This document shows positions 51,778 to 60,045 of a DNA stretch of 64,000 nt, one piece after another. The stretch's first letter is position 1. The number at the start of each line of letters is the position of its first letter. The stretch is from assembly GCF_000255295.1 (NCBI RefSeq), contig NC_017030.1, positions 8,158,328 through 8,222,327 on the forward strand. The letters run 5' to 3'. This DNA is from Corallococcus coralloides DSM 2259. GTDB taxonomy: Bacteria > Myxococcota > Myxococcia > Myxococcales > Myxococcaceae. The notes beneath the pieces were generated by a model. That model saw nothing but the letters and a program-made list of their open reading frames with translations. It was not told the origin of the DNA and did no database searches. Position numbers and translations under genes: made by a program.

Positions 51778-52947
51778 ATGCCGACCTTCCCTCAGGGTGC
51801 CTTGGATGTGGTGGACCGCGCGGGCGAGGAAGCCGCCACGCGGGTGCTGGAGGCCGCGCCGGAAGTGGCGGTGGACCTGGAGGCGGACGCCATGCACGCC
51901 TTCCGCGCCCGCCTGTGCTTCCTCCAGCTGGGCACCGACACGGACATCTTCCTCTTCGACACGCTCCAGCCGGGCGTGGATCCGCGCCTGCTCTCCCCCA
52001 TGATGGAGGACCCCGCGCGCACCAAGTACTTCCATGCCGCCCAGGGCGACCTGCAGTTCCTGGCGGAAGCGGGCGTGCGCGTGCGAGGCCTCTTCGACAC
52101 ACACCGCGCGGTGACGCTGCTGGGGTGGCCCAAGGTGGGCCTGGCGGACCTGGCGCGTGAGCGCCTGGGCGTGGAGCTGCCGAAGGAGCACCAGCAGTCC
52201 GACTTCTCCCTGCGTCCCCTGCCCCCGGGCATGCGCGACTACATCGCCAACGACGTGCGCTACCTCTGTGAGCTGGGCCGCCAGGTGCGCGACGCGTGCC
52301 GCGAGGCGGACATCCTGGAGGAGGTGCTGCTGGACTGCGAGCGCATGTGCGCGGAGGCCGAGGCCCGGCCGGAGGTGGGCGCCGAGTACAAGCCCAAGCT
52401 GTCGCGCACCGGCCTCAGCACGGCCCAGTACGCGCTCGCGTACGCCATCGCGCAGGGGCTGCACAAGCTGCGGCTGGAGTGGGCGGAGAAGGACAACGTG
52501 CCCATGGGCCGCATGCTGTCCAACATGGCCATCACCGACCTGGCCCTGAAGCAGCCGGACACGCACAAGGACCTGGCGCGCGCGGCCGGCGTGCGGGGCG
52601 CGGTGGTGCGCGCGCACGGCGACGACATCCTCGCCCTCATCCGCGACCATCAGCAGAAGGCCACCCGGGGCGAGCTGGACCTGGACCGTGAACCCAAGGG
52701 TCCGCGCGACCCCCACCGGCGCAAGCGCGAGGACGCGCTCAAGGCGTTCCGCGTCGAGCAGGCCACGCTGCGCAAGGTGACGCCCAGCGTGGTGCTCACC
52801 AATCCGCTCATGGACGCGCTGGCGTCGAAGCCTCCCGCGAGCGTGGAGGAGCTCTCGCAGCTGCCGTACCTCGGGGAAAAGCGGATCAAGCTGTACGGCG
52901 ACAAGTTGATCGCGTTGCTCAAGCCCTTTCCGGTGCTGGGCAGCTGA
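51778..52947 (+). CDS. rnd: Ribonuclease D-like exonuclease (389 aa)
   Basis: 3'-5' exoribonuclease of the DEDDy family. Exo I: VAVDLEADAMHAF; Exo II: HAAQGDLQFL; Exo III: YIANDVRYLCEL, giving the D-E-D-D and Tyr set. The C-terminal residues 310-385 make an HRDC domain (RKREDALKAFRVEQA...LPYLGEKRIKLYG). RNase D trims tRNA 3' ends. Length is like E. coli RNase D. Start ATG at 51778 is 66 to 78 bases from the divergent ttcA start. Firm. Confidence 0.93.
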   Translation: MPTFPQGALDVVDRAGEEAATRVLEAAPEVAVDLEADAMHAFRARLCFLQLGTDTDIFLFDTLQPGVDPRLLSPMMEDPARTKYFHAAQGDLQFLAEAGVRVRGLFDTHRAVTLLGWPKVGLADLARERLGVELPKEHQQSDFSLRPLPPGMRDYIANDVRYLCELGRQVRDACREADILEEVLLDCERMCAEAEARPEVGAEYKPKLSRTGLSTAQYALAYAIAQGLHKLRLEWAEKDNVPMGRMLSNMAITDLALKQPDTHKDLARAAGVRGAVVRAHGDDILALIRDHQQKATRGELDLDREPKGPRDPHRRKREDALKAFRVEQATLRKVTPSVVLTNPLMDALASKPPASVEELSQLPYLGEKRIKLYGDKLIALLKPFPVLGS

Positions 52948-52978
52948 CGTTCCCCCGCGACGAAGAGGCAACTGCTGT

Positions 52979-52996
52979 ACGATTCGGCTGAATCGT
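52979..52996. promoter_or_regulatory. ACGATTC/GAATCGT palindrome
   Basis: Perfect 7-bp inverted repeat with a 4-base spacer, 30-50 bases after the RNase D stop and about 145 before the Cys-rich gene at 53140. Could be an operator or a short RNA hairpin. Confidence 0.35.
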
Positions 52997-53139
52997 GCGC
53001 GGTGCTTCTGCATCCCTTGCCGGCTCGCTGTCCATGACCCCGGAACGCAGGTGTTGAGGCCCCATCTGCGGCTCCGGTGCTGGTTGCGAGAACGGCGTCC
53101 GTGCGTACCTTTGACGCCGCACACAGGGAGGGCGTGGTC

Positions 53140-53496
53140 ATGCTGGGAGCCAGGACAGGCGGGGCGCGGATCGAGGTCTCCCGGTGCATCGCCGCGAGCC
53201 TGAAGTGCCAGACGGCCTGCGAGGCCGGCATGGCACGCCTGACGGCCCAGGGCGTCGCGGCGGATGACGACGCGGTGCGCCTCTTGCGCCAGTGCGCGGA
53301 GCTGTGCGAGCTCAACGTGCGCGCGCTCCAGAAGGAGAGCCGCCTGTCGCGCCGCACCGCCAGCCTGTGCTTCGAATTGGGCAGCCAGGTGGCCCGCGCC
53401 GCGTGGCTGGAGGCGCAGGACCCGGACTCGCACGCGCTCGCGCGAGACGCGCTGCACCTGGCGCGCGCGTGCCGCCCGCTGGTGTTCGCGGCCTGA
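53140..53496 (+). CDS. Cys-rich four-helix protein, DUF326-like (118 aa)
   Basis: A small soluble helical protein. The arrangement RCIAASLKCQTAC, then LLRQCAELCELN, and later SLCFEL and RACR gives about eight Cys lined along helices, as in DUF326/four-helix-bundle copper-binding proteins (the Csp-type storage proteins). No signal peptide, so cytoplasmic copper binding is the natural inference. The ATG at 53140 has an AGGGAGGG site 7 bases before it. The 192-base upstream region holds a palindrome at 52979-52996. Confidence 0.75.
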   Translation: MLGARTGGARIEVSRCIAASLKCQTACEAGMARLTAQGVAADDDAVRLLRQCAELCELNVRALQKESRLSRRTASLCFELGSQVARAAWLEAQDPDSHALARDALHLARACRPLVFAA

Positions 53497-53520
53497 GGCT
53501 CTAGAGGGCGCTAGAGGGCT

Positions 53521-55025
53521 CTAGAGCTTGATGCCGTACAGCGCGCCGTACTTCGCGCGCAGGTACTGGAGGAAGTCCCGGTCCGTGAGCCCCTCGCCGG
53601 TGATGGCGCGCACGCGCTCCTCCGCGGGCAGCCGGAAGCCGTGCGAGTGCAGGTTCGCGCGCAGCCACCCCAGCAGGGACGACGTGTCGCCCCTGGCGAG
53701 GTCCGCCTCCAGCGACGGCAGCGCCCGGTTCGCGGCGGCGTACAGCGAGGCCGCGTACAGGTTGCCCAGCGAGTACGTGGGGAAGTAGCCCAGCTCGCCC
53801 CAGGCCCAGTGGATGTCCTGGAGCACGCCCTGCGTGTCGTCCGGGGGCGTGATGCCCAGGTAGCGCCGCATGCGCTCGTTCCACGCGGACGGCAGCTCCG
53901 ACACGGGCAGCTCATCGCGCAGCATCGCCAGCTCCAGCTCGTAGCGCAGGGCGATGTGCAGGTTGTACGTCACCTCATCCGCCTCCACGCGGATGAGCGA
54001 CGGCACCACGTGGTTGATGCCCGCGTGGAAGCCGTCCAGGTCCACGTCCGCCAGCGCCTCCGGGAAGGACTCCTTCAGCGCGGGGAAGTGGCTCACCCAG
54101 AAGGCGCGGCCCCGGCCCACCAGGTTCTCCCACAGGCGGGACTGGGACTCGTGCAGGCCCATGGAGGGCACGGACGCCAGCGGCGTGCGGTGGTGCTCCG
54201 GGGAGAAGCCCTGCTCGTACAGGCCGTGGCCCGCCTCGTGGAGCGTGCCGAAGAGGGCGGCCGGCGGCCACGTCGGATCCAGGCGCGTGGTGAGGCGCAC
54301 GTCCTGCGCGTGCACGCTGTTGGTGAAGGGGTGGATGCTCACGTCCTGGCGGCCCGACTCCAGGTCGAAGCCCACGGCCTTGAGCAGCCGCATCGTGAAC
54401 TGCCACTGCTGGCCGGTGTCGTAGGTGCGGCCGGAGAGGAACGTGGGGAAGGCCCGCTTCTGCTCGCCCAGCGCGGCCACCATGGGGATGAGCGAATCGC
54501 GCAGCGCGGTGAGCACCGGCGTCAGGCGCTTCACGCGCATGCCGGGCTCGAAGCCCTCCAGCAGCGCGTCGTAGCGCTCGCCATCGTGGCCCTGCGCGTC
54601 CGCCTGCTCGCGGCGCAAGGCCAGCAGCGCCTCCAGCGCGGGCTGGAAACGCTCGAAGCGCTTCGTCGTGCGCGCCTCGCGCCAGGCCTGGAGCCCCTCG
54701 CCCTGCGCCTCCGCCAGCGCGGTCACCAGCCGGGCGGGCAGGCGCACCGCGCGGTCGCGCTCCCGGGCGAGGACGCGCACCATGGCGCGCTCGTCGGGGG
54801 TGAGGGCCTCGAAGTCCGGCCCCCTTCCCCGGCGCGGGCCAGGGCCTCCCCCAGGCGCGGGTCCACCAGCCGCTCGTGGTGGATGGCCTGGACGGTGGCC
54901 AGCTGCTGGGCGCGGGCGGAGGCCGCCTTGGAGGGCAGGTAGACCTCCCGGTCCCAGGAAGCCAGGTTGATGACGCTGTTCAGGTCGTTCAGCTCATGCA
55001 TCCGCGAGCGCAGCCAGGAGTCCAT
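53521..55025 (-). pseudogene. M32 carboxypeptidase with a frameshift
   Basis: Two adjoining frames together make one M32 (Taq-type) metallocarboxypeptidase. The N-terminal frame from ATG 55025 reads LNSVINLASWDREVYLP and LATVQAIHHERLVDPRLGEAL, typical of the family. Near 54815-54830 the frame shifts; the second frame continues with DFEALTPDERAMVRVLARE and carries the zinc motif HEAGHGLYEQG, plus ESQSRLWENLVGR and later conserved helices to the stop at 53521. One extra base in the G/C run at about 54820 would restore a single 501-502 residue protein, the normal family length. It is either a real mutation or a sequencing error in a homopolymer. Confidence 0.8.
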
Positions 55026-55069
55026 GGCCTGTGTTTCTAGCGCGCTTCCAGGGTATGAGGACGCCCGCG

Positions 55070-55612
55070 ATGGCCAACATCCTCCAATTCTTCATGGCAC
55101 CCGACGACGAGGTCGCCTTCTTCCGTCACCTGGAGCGGCACGTCCTGGAGGTCTACCCCCGGCGCGTGCCGCCGGACTGGGTGCCCTTCCGGGCCACCCC
55201 GGACAACATCCCGCGCCTGCCGGAGGAGGACCTCTACCTGGTGGCCAGCGAGATTGGCCCCGCCATGGTGGACAAGGTGAAGCGCGGCCCGGACAAGGGC
55301 TTCTGGCGCATCGACGAGGTGCGCTCGCCCGTCATCTTCATCGAGCGCTCGCGCCGCAACGAAGAGGGCGAGCTGCTCAGCGGGAAGATGTGGGTGGAGC
55401 TGGAGGTGACGTCCCAGACGGGCCGCCGCGACGCGGCCCCGGACAAGTTCCGCCGCCTCTACATGGAGGTGGAGGAGTTCGTGAAGAAGACCTTCCGCCG
55501 GGGTGACCCGAAGGACTTCTTCGTGGGCAACCGCGCCGCGCGCCTCTTCAAGGAGGGGCTGGTGCTGCGCGACTCCGCCTTCCGCGGCGGCACCGTGGTG
55601 CCGCACAAGTAG
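55070..55612 (+). CDS. Conserved hypothetical protein (180 aa)
   Basis: Not a family I recognise, but the composition is clearly coding. The protein is soluble and mixed alpha/beta: MANILQFFMAPDDEVAFFRHLERH, then LVASEIGPAMVDKVKRG, IDEVRSPVIFIERSRRNEEGELLSG and a C-terminal helix with FRRLYMEVEEFVKKTFR. The N-terminal FMAPDDEVAFF is reminiscent of bacterial proteins found next to peptidases, but no function can be given. ATG at 55070 is chosen, with an alternative at 55055. It is divergent from the M32 gene and ends in a strong terminator. Confidence 0.75.
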   Translation: MANILQFFMAPDDEVAFFRHLERHVLEVYPRRVPPDWVPFRATPDNIPRLPEEDLYLVASEIGPAMVDKVKRGPDKGFWRIDEVRSPVIFIERSRRNEEGELLSGKMWVELEVTSQTGRRDAAPDKFRRLYMEVEEFVKKTFRRGDPKDFFVGNRAARLFKEGLVLRDSAFRGGTVVPHK

Positions 55613-55613
55613 T

Positions 55614-55651
55614 CGCTTCCGGGCCGGGGGCGTTCCCCCGGCCCTGAAGCG
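55614..55651. terminator. Very strong bidirectional terminator
   Basis: GGGCCGGGGG / CCCCCGGCCC, 10 bp perfect with a CGTT loop, extended across a C-T mismatch by CGCTTC / GAAGCG. It sits exactly between the convergent stops at 55612 and 55655. The most stable hairpin seen in the window. Confidence 0.85.
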
Positions 55652-55654
55652 TTG

Positions 55655-57283
55655 CTAGCTGCCGGTCGCGGCCGACGCGGACTGGCGCAGCAGCGGGGCC
55701 TCGGAGACGAACTTCAGCTCCGGGTGCTTCTCCTCGGCGTGCTGGAGCGCCCAGTCGTCGCGGAAGAGCACCAGGGGCAGCCCGTCGCGGTCCTGCACCG
55801 TCTGGCGGTTGCCTTCCCAGTCGAACGACTTCGGGTCGAAGTTCTGCCCCACCACCCACCGGGCGTGGCTGAAGGGCAGCCGGTCCAGGGCGATCTTCGC
55901 GCCGTACTCGTGCTCCAGGCGGTACTGGAGCACTTCGAACTGGAGCGCGCCCACCACGCCGACGATGGGGTCCTTCATGCCCATGGCGAGCTGCTGGAAG
56001 ATCTGCACCGTGCCCTCTTCGGACAGCTGCTCCAGGCCCTTCTCCATCTGCTTGCGGCGCAGCGGATCCTTCGAGCGCACCACCGCGAAGAACTCCGGGC
56101 TGAAGCGCGGGACGCCCTCGAACAGCACGTCCTGCGCGCCTTCCGCCAGCGAGTCGCCGATGCGGTACTGCCCCGGGTCGAACAGGCCGATGACGTCCCC
56201 CGGCCACGCGTCTTCGATGGACGTGCGCTCGGCGGCCATGAACTGGCTGGGCTTGGCGAGCCGCACCTCCTTGCCCAGGCGCGAGTGGAACGCGTTCATG
56301 CCCTTCACGTAGCGGCCGGACACCACGCGCATGAACGCGATGCGGTCGCGGTGCGAGGGGTCCATGTTCGCTTGGATCTTGAAGACGAAGCCCGCGAACT
56401 TGGGGTTCGTGGGCTCGCGCGGGCCCTGCGTGGTGGGGCGCGACGTGGGCGCGGGCGCCAGGTCCAGGAACGCGTCCAGGAAGGGCCGCACGCCAAAGTT
56501 GGTCATCGCGCTGCCGAAGAACATGGGCGACAGCTGGCCCGCGTCCGACTTCTCGCGCGTGAACTCGTCCCCGCCGATGTCCAGCAGCTCGATGTCCTCC
56601 CGGAGCTTCGCCAGCTCGTTCTCCGTGAGGACCGTCTTGATCTCCTCCGAGTCGATGGACACCGAGCGCTCCGCCACTTCCGACTCGCCGTGCGAGCCCT
56701 CCGCGGAGAACACGTGCACCACGCGCGCCTGCCGGTCGTAGACGCCCCGGAACTCCGGCCCCATGCCAATGGGCCAGTTCATGGGGTACGAGCGGATGCC
56801 CAGCACCTGCTCCAGCTCGTTCATCAAGTCGAGCGGCTCACGGCCGAAGCGGTCCAGCTTGTTGACGAAGGTGAAGATGGGGATGCCGCGCATGCGGCAC
56901 ACCTTGAAGAGCTTCTTCGTCTGGGGCTCCACGCCCTTCGCCGCGTCGATGAGCATCACCGCCGCGTCGGCGGCGGACAGCGTGCGGTAGGTGTCCTCGG
57001 AGAAGTCCTGGTGGCCCGGGGTGTCCAGCAGGTTCACCGCGTGGTCGCGGTAGCTGAACTGGAGCACGGAGGACGTGACGGAGATGCCGCGCTCCTTCTC
57101 CAGCTCCATCCAGTCGCTGGTCGCGTGGCGACGCGCCCGCTTGGCCTTCACGCTTCCGGCCAGGTGGATGGCGCCGCCGTAGAGCAGCAGCTTCTCCGTC
57201 AGGGTTGTCTTTCCCGCGTCGGGGTGGGAGATGATGGCGAAGGTCCGTCGCCGGGCGACCTCCCTCTCGAGCTCATTGACCAT
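55655..57283 (-). CDS. prfC: Peptide chain release factor 3 (542 aa)
   Basis: A GTPase that removes RF1/RF2 from the ribosome after peptide release. G1 is SHPDAGKTT (residues 19-27), G2 region is RGISVTSSVLQF, G3 DTPGH, G4 NKLDR, and the later domains include GDVIGLFDPGQYRIGDSL and GVVGALQFEVLQYRLEHEYG, which distinguish RF3 from EF-G. The length is normal. Start is ATG at 57283 (MVNELEREVARRR). It is divergent from the RidA gene, 122 bases from its start. Firm. Confidence 0.96.
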   Translation of the reverse strand: MVNELEREVARRRTFAIISHPDAGKTTLTEKLLLYGGAIHLAGSVKAKRARRHATSDWMELEKERGISVTSSVLQFSYRDHAVNLLDTPGHQDFSEDTYRTLSAADAAVMLIDAAKGVEPQTKKLFKVCRMRGIPIFTFVNKLDRFGREPLDLMNELEQVLGIRSYPMNWPIGMGPEFRGVYDRQARVVHVFSAEGSHGESEVAERSVSIDSEEIKTVLTENELAKLREDIELLDIGGDEFTREKSDAGQLSPMFFGSAMTNFGVRPFLDAFLDLAPAPTSRPTTQGPREPTNPKFAGFVFKIQANMDPSHRDRIAFMRVVSGRYVKGMNAFHSRLGKEVRLAKPSQFMAAERTSIEDAWPGDVIGLFDPGQYRIGDSLAEGAQDVLFEGVPRFSPEFFAVVRSKDPLRRKQMEKGLEQLSEEGTVQIFQQLAMGMKDPIVGVVGALQFEVLQYRLEHEYGAKIALDRLPFSHARWVVGQNFDPKSFDWEGNRQTVQDRDGLPLVLFRDDWALQHAEEKHPELKFVSEAPLLRQSASAATGS

Positions 57284-57405
57284 GATCCGAGGCCAACTAT
57301 CACGGGCGGTCGTTCCTTGCAGCTGTGCAAGCAGCGCCTGGAGGTCCGGCCGGGCTCCGGCCCTCCGGGGCAGCCCTTCCTGAGCCCCCACATCGGAGCC
57401 ACGCC

Positions 57406-57804
57406 ATGCAGCGCATCCTCCATGCCACCGGCACCCCCTGGGAGCCCCGGGTGGGCTACTCGCGGGCGGTGCGCACGGGCCCCTTCGTGTCCGTCTCCGG
57501 CACCACCGCCACGGACGCGGACGGCCAGCTCGTGGGTGAAGGGGACGCGTACCGGCAGGCGGCCCAGGCGCTGTCCAACATCCGCGCCGCCCTGGAGGCG
57601 GTGGGAGCCCGGCTGGAGGACGTGGTGCGCACGCGCATGTACGTCACGGACATCTCGCGCTGGGAGGAGATCGGCCGCGCCCACGGCGAGGTGTTCGCGG
57701 CCATCCGCCCCGCCACCTCCATGGTGGAGGTGAAGGCGCTCATCGACCCGCGGATGCTGGTGGAGATCGAAGCGGACGCGGTGGTGGCGTCCGCCCTGCC
57801 CTGA
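57406..57804 (+). CDS. RidA/YjgF-family protein (132 aa)
   Basis: Small trimeric enzyme family that deaminates reactive enamines/imines made by PLP enzymes. Pattern: [27 protein letters not shown] in parts, [34 protein letters not shown], and the C-terminal [27 protein letters not shown], where the arginine of R-P-A-x-(S/T) is the key residue. Subfamily is uncertain; it resembles the Rid-like deaminases with WEP motif. ATG at 57406 chosen from homology. Stop is 4 bases from a convergent stop. Confidence 0.9.
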   Translation: MQRILHATGTPWEPRVGYSRAVRTGPFVSVSGTTATDADGQLVGEGDAYRQAAQALSNIRAALEAVGARLEDVVRTRMYVTDISRWEEIGRAHGEVFAAIRPATSMVEVKALIDPRMLVEIEADAVVASALP

Positions 57805-57808
57805 CGGC

Positions 57809-58912
57809 CTAGAACTCGGCGGTGACGAAGTCGGGCACGGTGTCCGGCGCACCGGGGTTGCCGGGCTCGGGCGTCAGGTCGTTGCCTTTGCCCTCGGGGA
57901 TCATCAGGTCGCCACGCAGCTCCACCGCGGGGCAGTCCTGGCTGCTTCCCACGCGGCTGCCGGGCACCTCGATGCAGCCCGAGTCCGCGCAGTCGAGGAG
58001 GACGCGGTAGAGCTCCTTCTCCTGCGCGTCCCAGCAGGAGGCGCCCACGTAGTAGGCATTCGCCGTGATGTCGCCGCCCCAGGCGCGCACGTCCGCGCGG
58101 CCGCCGGTGCCGGGGATGTGGCGGACGGAGGAGAGCACCCACTCCTTCTCGGGGGTCGCGGTGTTGGGGAGGTTGTACGGGGCGAGCACGCGCACGCGGG
58201 TGACGCCGGTGGCCTGGAGCTTGTGGCCCACGAAGGCGCCGGTGACGGCCTCATGCGTGTCGCGGTTCGGGGTGAAGCTCTCCAGCCGGTACGCCAGCGA
58301 CTTGGTGCCCTGGCCGAAGTGGGCGAAGGACATCATCAGCTTGCCCCGGCCCCGGTAGGACGGGGCCACCTCCTTCAGGTTGTCCAGGGAGATGGCCAGC
58401 GTGCCCCGGCCCCGGTGCGCCTCGCCCTCACGGTTGAGCGCGCCCGCGGCGATGAGCATGTAGGCGACGTCCTCCGCGCTGTTCAGCGGACGGGCCTCCA
58501 GCTTCCATTCGTAGCGCCGGCCCCTGCCCTTGTGGATGGAGAGCTTGAAGGTGGCGTTGGCGCGGTCCTTCGGGCCGTACACGAGCACGTCATGGGGCTG
58601 CGCGTCGGCCGACTGCTTCGCCAGGTCCGCGATGGGCACCAGCGCCTGCCGGAGCGTGTCGTTGAGCGCCTTCACCTCCAGGCGGGCGCCCTCCAGCATC
58701 GCGGCGCCCTGCCCGTCGAGCGAGGCCTCCACCTGCATCAGGTCCTGGGCCACGAGCGCGGCGCCGTCCTGCGCGAGCGCGGCCGTGTTGATTTCGAGCG
58801 ACGTGCCCGCGAAGTCCGGCAGGGACTCCACCGCCTCCTGATCATCCACCCCACCGCACGCCGTCGACAGCACCAGGGCCGAGCCCACCGCCAACGTCTT
58901 GTTCCAGCGCAT
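57809..58912 (-). CDS. Lipoprotein of unknown function (367 aa)
   Basis: ATG at 58912 has a GGAGAAGG site 5 bases upstream, and a lipoprotein signal peptide with lipobox STAC. The mature chain has a helical N-terminal region (LMQVEASLDGQGAAMLEGARLEVKALNDTL), a beta-rich central part with repeated RGRG-type turns (HKGRGRRYEW, HRGRGTLAIS, YRGRGKLMMS), and a C-terminal region with four Cys (SCWDAQ, LDCADSGC, QDCP). I do not recognise a family. Probably outer-membrane attached. The divergent 169-base region to the HhH gene contains a GGGAA/TTCCC element. Confidence 0.78.
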   Translation of the reverse strand: MRWNKTLAVGSALVLSTACGGVDDQEAVESLPDFAGTSLEINTAALAQDGAALVAQDLMQVEASLDGQGAAMLEGARLEVKALNDTLRQALVPIADLAKQSADAQPHDVLVYGPKDRANATFKLSIHKGRGRRYEWKLEARPLNSAEDVAYMLIAAGALNREGEAHRGRGTLAISLDNLKEVAPSYRGRGKLMMSFAHFGQGTKSLAYRLESFTPNRDTHEAVTGAFVGHKLQATGVTRVRVLAPYNLPNTATPEKEWVLSSVRHIPGTGGRADVRAWGGDITANAYYVGASCWDAQEKELYRVLLDCADSGCIEVPGSRVGSSQDCPAVELRGDLMIPEGKGNDLTPEPGNPGAPDTVPDFVTAEF

Positions 58913-58989
58913 CGTCCTTCTCCGGGTCGAAAGGTTCGCGTGACTGCCTGCTGCCAATTTCAACCCGGCCGGCACGGCGCGGTTGCGGG

Positions 58990-59007
58990 GCGGGGAATTT
59001 TTCCCGC
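58990..59007. promoter_or_regulatory. GCGGGGAA...TTCCCGC dyad in divergent region
   Basis: Near-perfect inverted repeat with a T-rich centre, in the 169-base region between the lipoprotein and HhH genes. Could be an operator; also the only AT-rich patch of the region. Confidence 0.3.
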
Positions 59008-59081
59008 GCGGCCCCGCGTGTGCGCGGGTGTCAGCCCCCGGAGTGGCCGTCCTCCCTCGGAGCCCCTACCTTCCAGGTACC

Positions 59082-59987
59082 ATGGGCGTTGAATGGAAGA
59101 GCAACATCGACATCGCGGACGCGCTGGAGCGGGTGGCGGACCTGCTGGAGACGCAGGACTCGATGCCCTTCCGGATAGGGGCCTACCGCAAGGCGGCGGC
59201 GACCATCGCGAACTGGCCGGACTCCGTGGCGCAGGTGCTGGCGGCGGAGGGAGAGGCGGGCCTGCGGGCGTTGCCCGGCGTGGGTAAGAGCATCGCGGGG
59301 ACGGTCGCGGAGCTGGTGCGCACGGGACACGTGGGGCTGCTCGAGCGGCTGGAGGGGGAAGCGTCCCCCGAGGGCCTGCTCGCCAGCGTGCCCGGCATCG
59401 GACCGGAGCTGGCGAAGCGCATCCATGACGCGTTGGACATCACCACGCTGGAGGCCCTGGAGCTGGCCGCGCACGACGGGCGCCTGGAGCGGGTGGAGGG
59501 CTTCGGCCCCCGGCGCGCGGAGCAGGTGCGCGAGGTGCTGGCGGCGCGGCTGGGGCGCAACCGGCGCGAGCGCGAGCGGGCGCGCTCTCACGGGGGCGAG
59601 GACGGGCCGCGTCCTTCGGTGGCGCTGCTGCTGCGCGTGGACGCGGACTACCGGCGCAGGGCGGAGGCCGGGGAGCTGCGCCGCATCGCGCCCAAGCGCT
59701 TCAATCCTTCTGGTGAGGCCTGGCTGCCGGTGATGCGCGAGCACGTGGACGACTGGAACTTCCGCGCGCTGTTCTCCAACACGGCGCTGGCGCACCAGCA
59801 GAACGCCACGGATGACTGGGTGGTCCTCTACTACGACCAGGACGACGTGGCAGGCCAGTACACCGTGGTGACCTCCCACGTCGGCCCGCTCAAAGGCAGA
59901 CGCGTGGTGCGCGGGCGCGAGGACGAATGCCTCGCGTACTACTCCCGCAGGGACACGGCGCACGAAGCGCCGCACGCGGGGGCCTGA
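59082..59987 (+). CDS. PolX-like helix-hairpin-helix protein (301 aa)
   Basis: Residues 1-190 resemble the N-terminal 8-kDa and fingers region of PolX/Pol beta DNA polymerases: NIDIADALERVADLLETQ and PFRIGAYRKAAATIANWP, followed by three helix-hairpin-helix motifs LPGVGKSIAGTVAEL, VPGIGPELAKRIH and VEGFGPRRAEQV. The nucleotidyltransferase and PHP domains of full PolX are absent. The C-terminal 110 residues (RIAPKRFNPSGEAWLPV...WNFRALFSNTALAHQ...DDWVVLYYD) form another domain found after such HhH regions in related proteins. It likely binds DNA ends or gaps. ATG at 59082. Confidence 0.87.
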   Translation: MGVEWKSNIDIADALERVADLLETQDSMPFRIGAYRKAAATIANWPDSVAQVLAAEGEAGLRALPGVGKSIAGTVAELVRTGHVGLLERLEGEASPEGLLASVPGIGPELAKRIHDALDITTLEALELAAHDGRLERVEGFGPRRAEQVREVLAARLGRNRRERERARSHGGEDGPRPSVALLLRVDADYRRRAEAGELRRIAPKRFNPSGEAWLPVMREHVDDWNFRALFSNTALAHQQNATDDWVVLYYDQDDVAGQYTVVTSHVGPLKGRRVVRGREDECLAYYSRRDTAHEAPHAGA

Positions 59988-60000
59988 GTCCCCAAAGCAA

Positions 60001-60033
60001 CACGGGGCAGGCATTGCATGAGCCCGCCCCGTG
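60001..60033. terminator. Bidirectional hairpin terminator
   Basis: CACGGGGC / GCCCCGTG, 8 bp perfect, with an inner GGC/GCC pair, between the convergent HhH (stop 59987) and kelch (stop 60046) genes. Confidence 0.7.
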
Positions 60034-60045
60034 CCAGCATCCGGC

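Noticed and set aside
55652-57733. Long plus-strand frame of about 690 codons
   Set aside because: Antisense to prfC, whose identity is certain.
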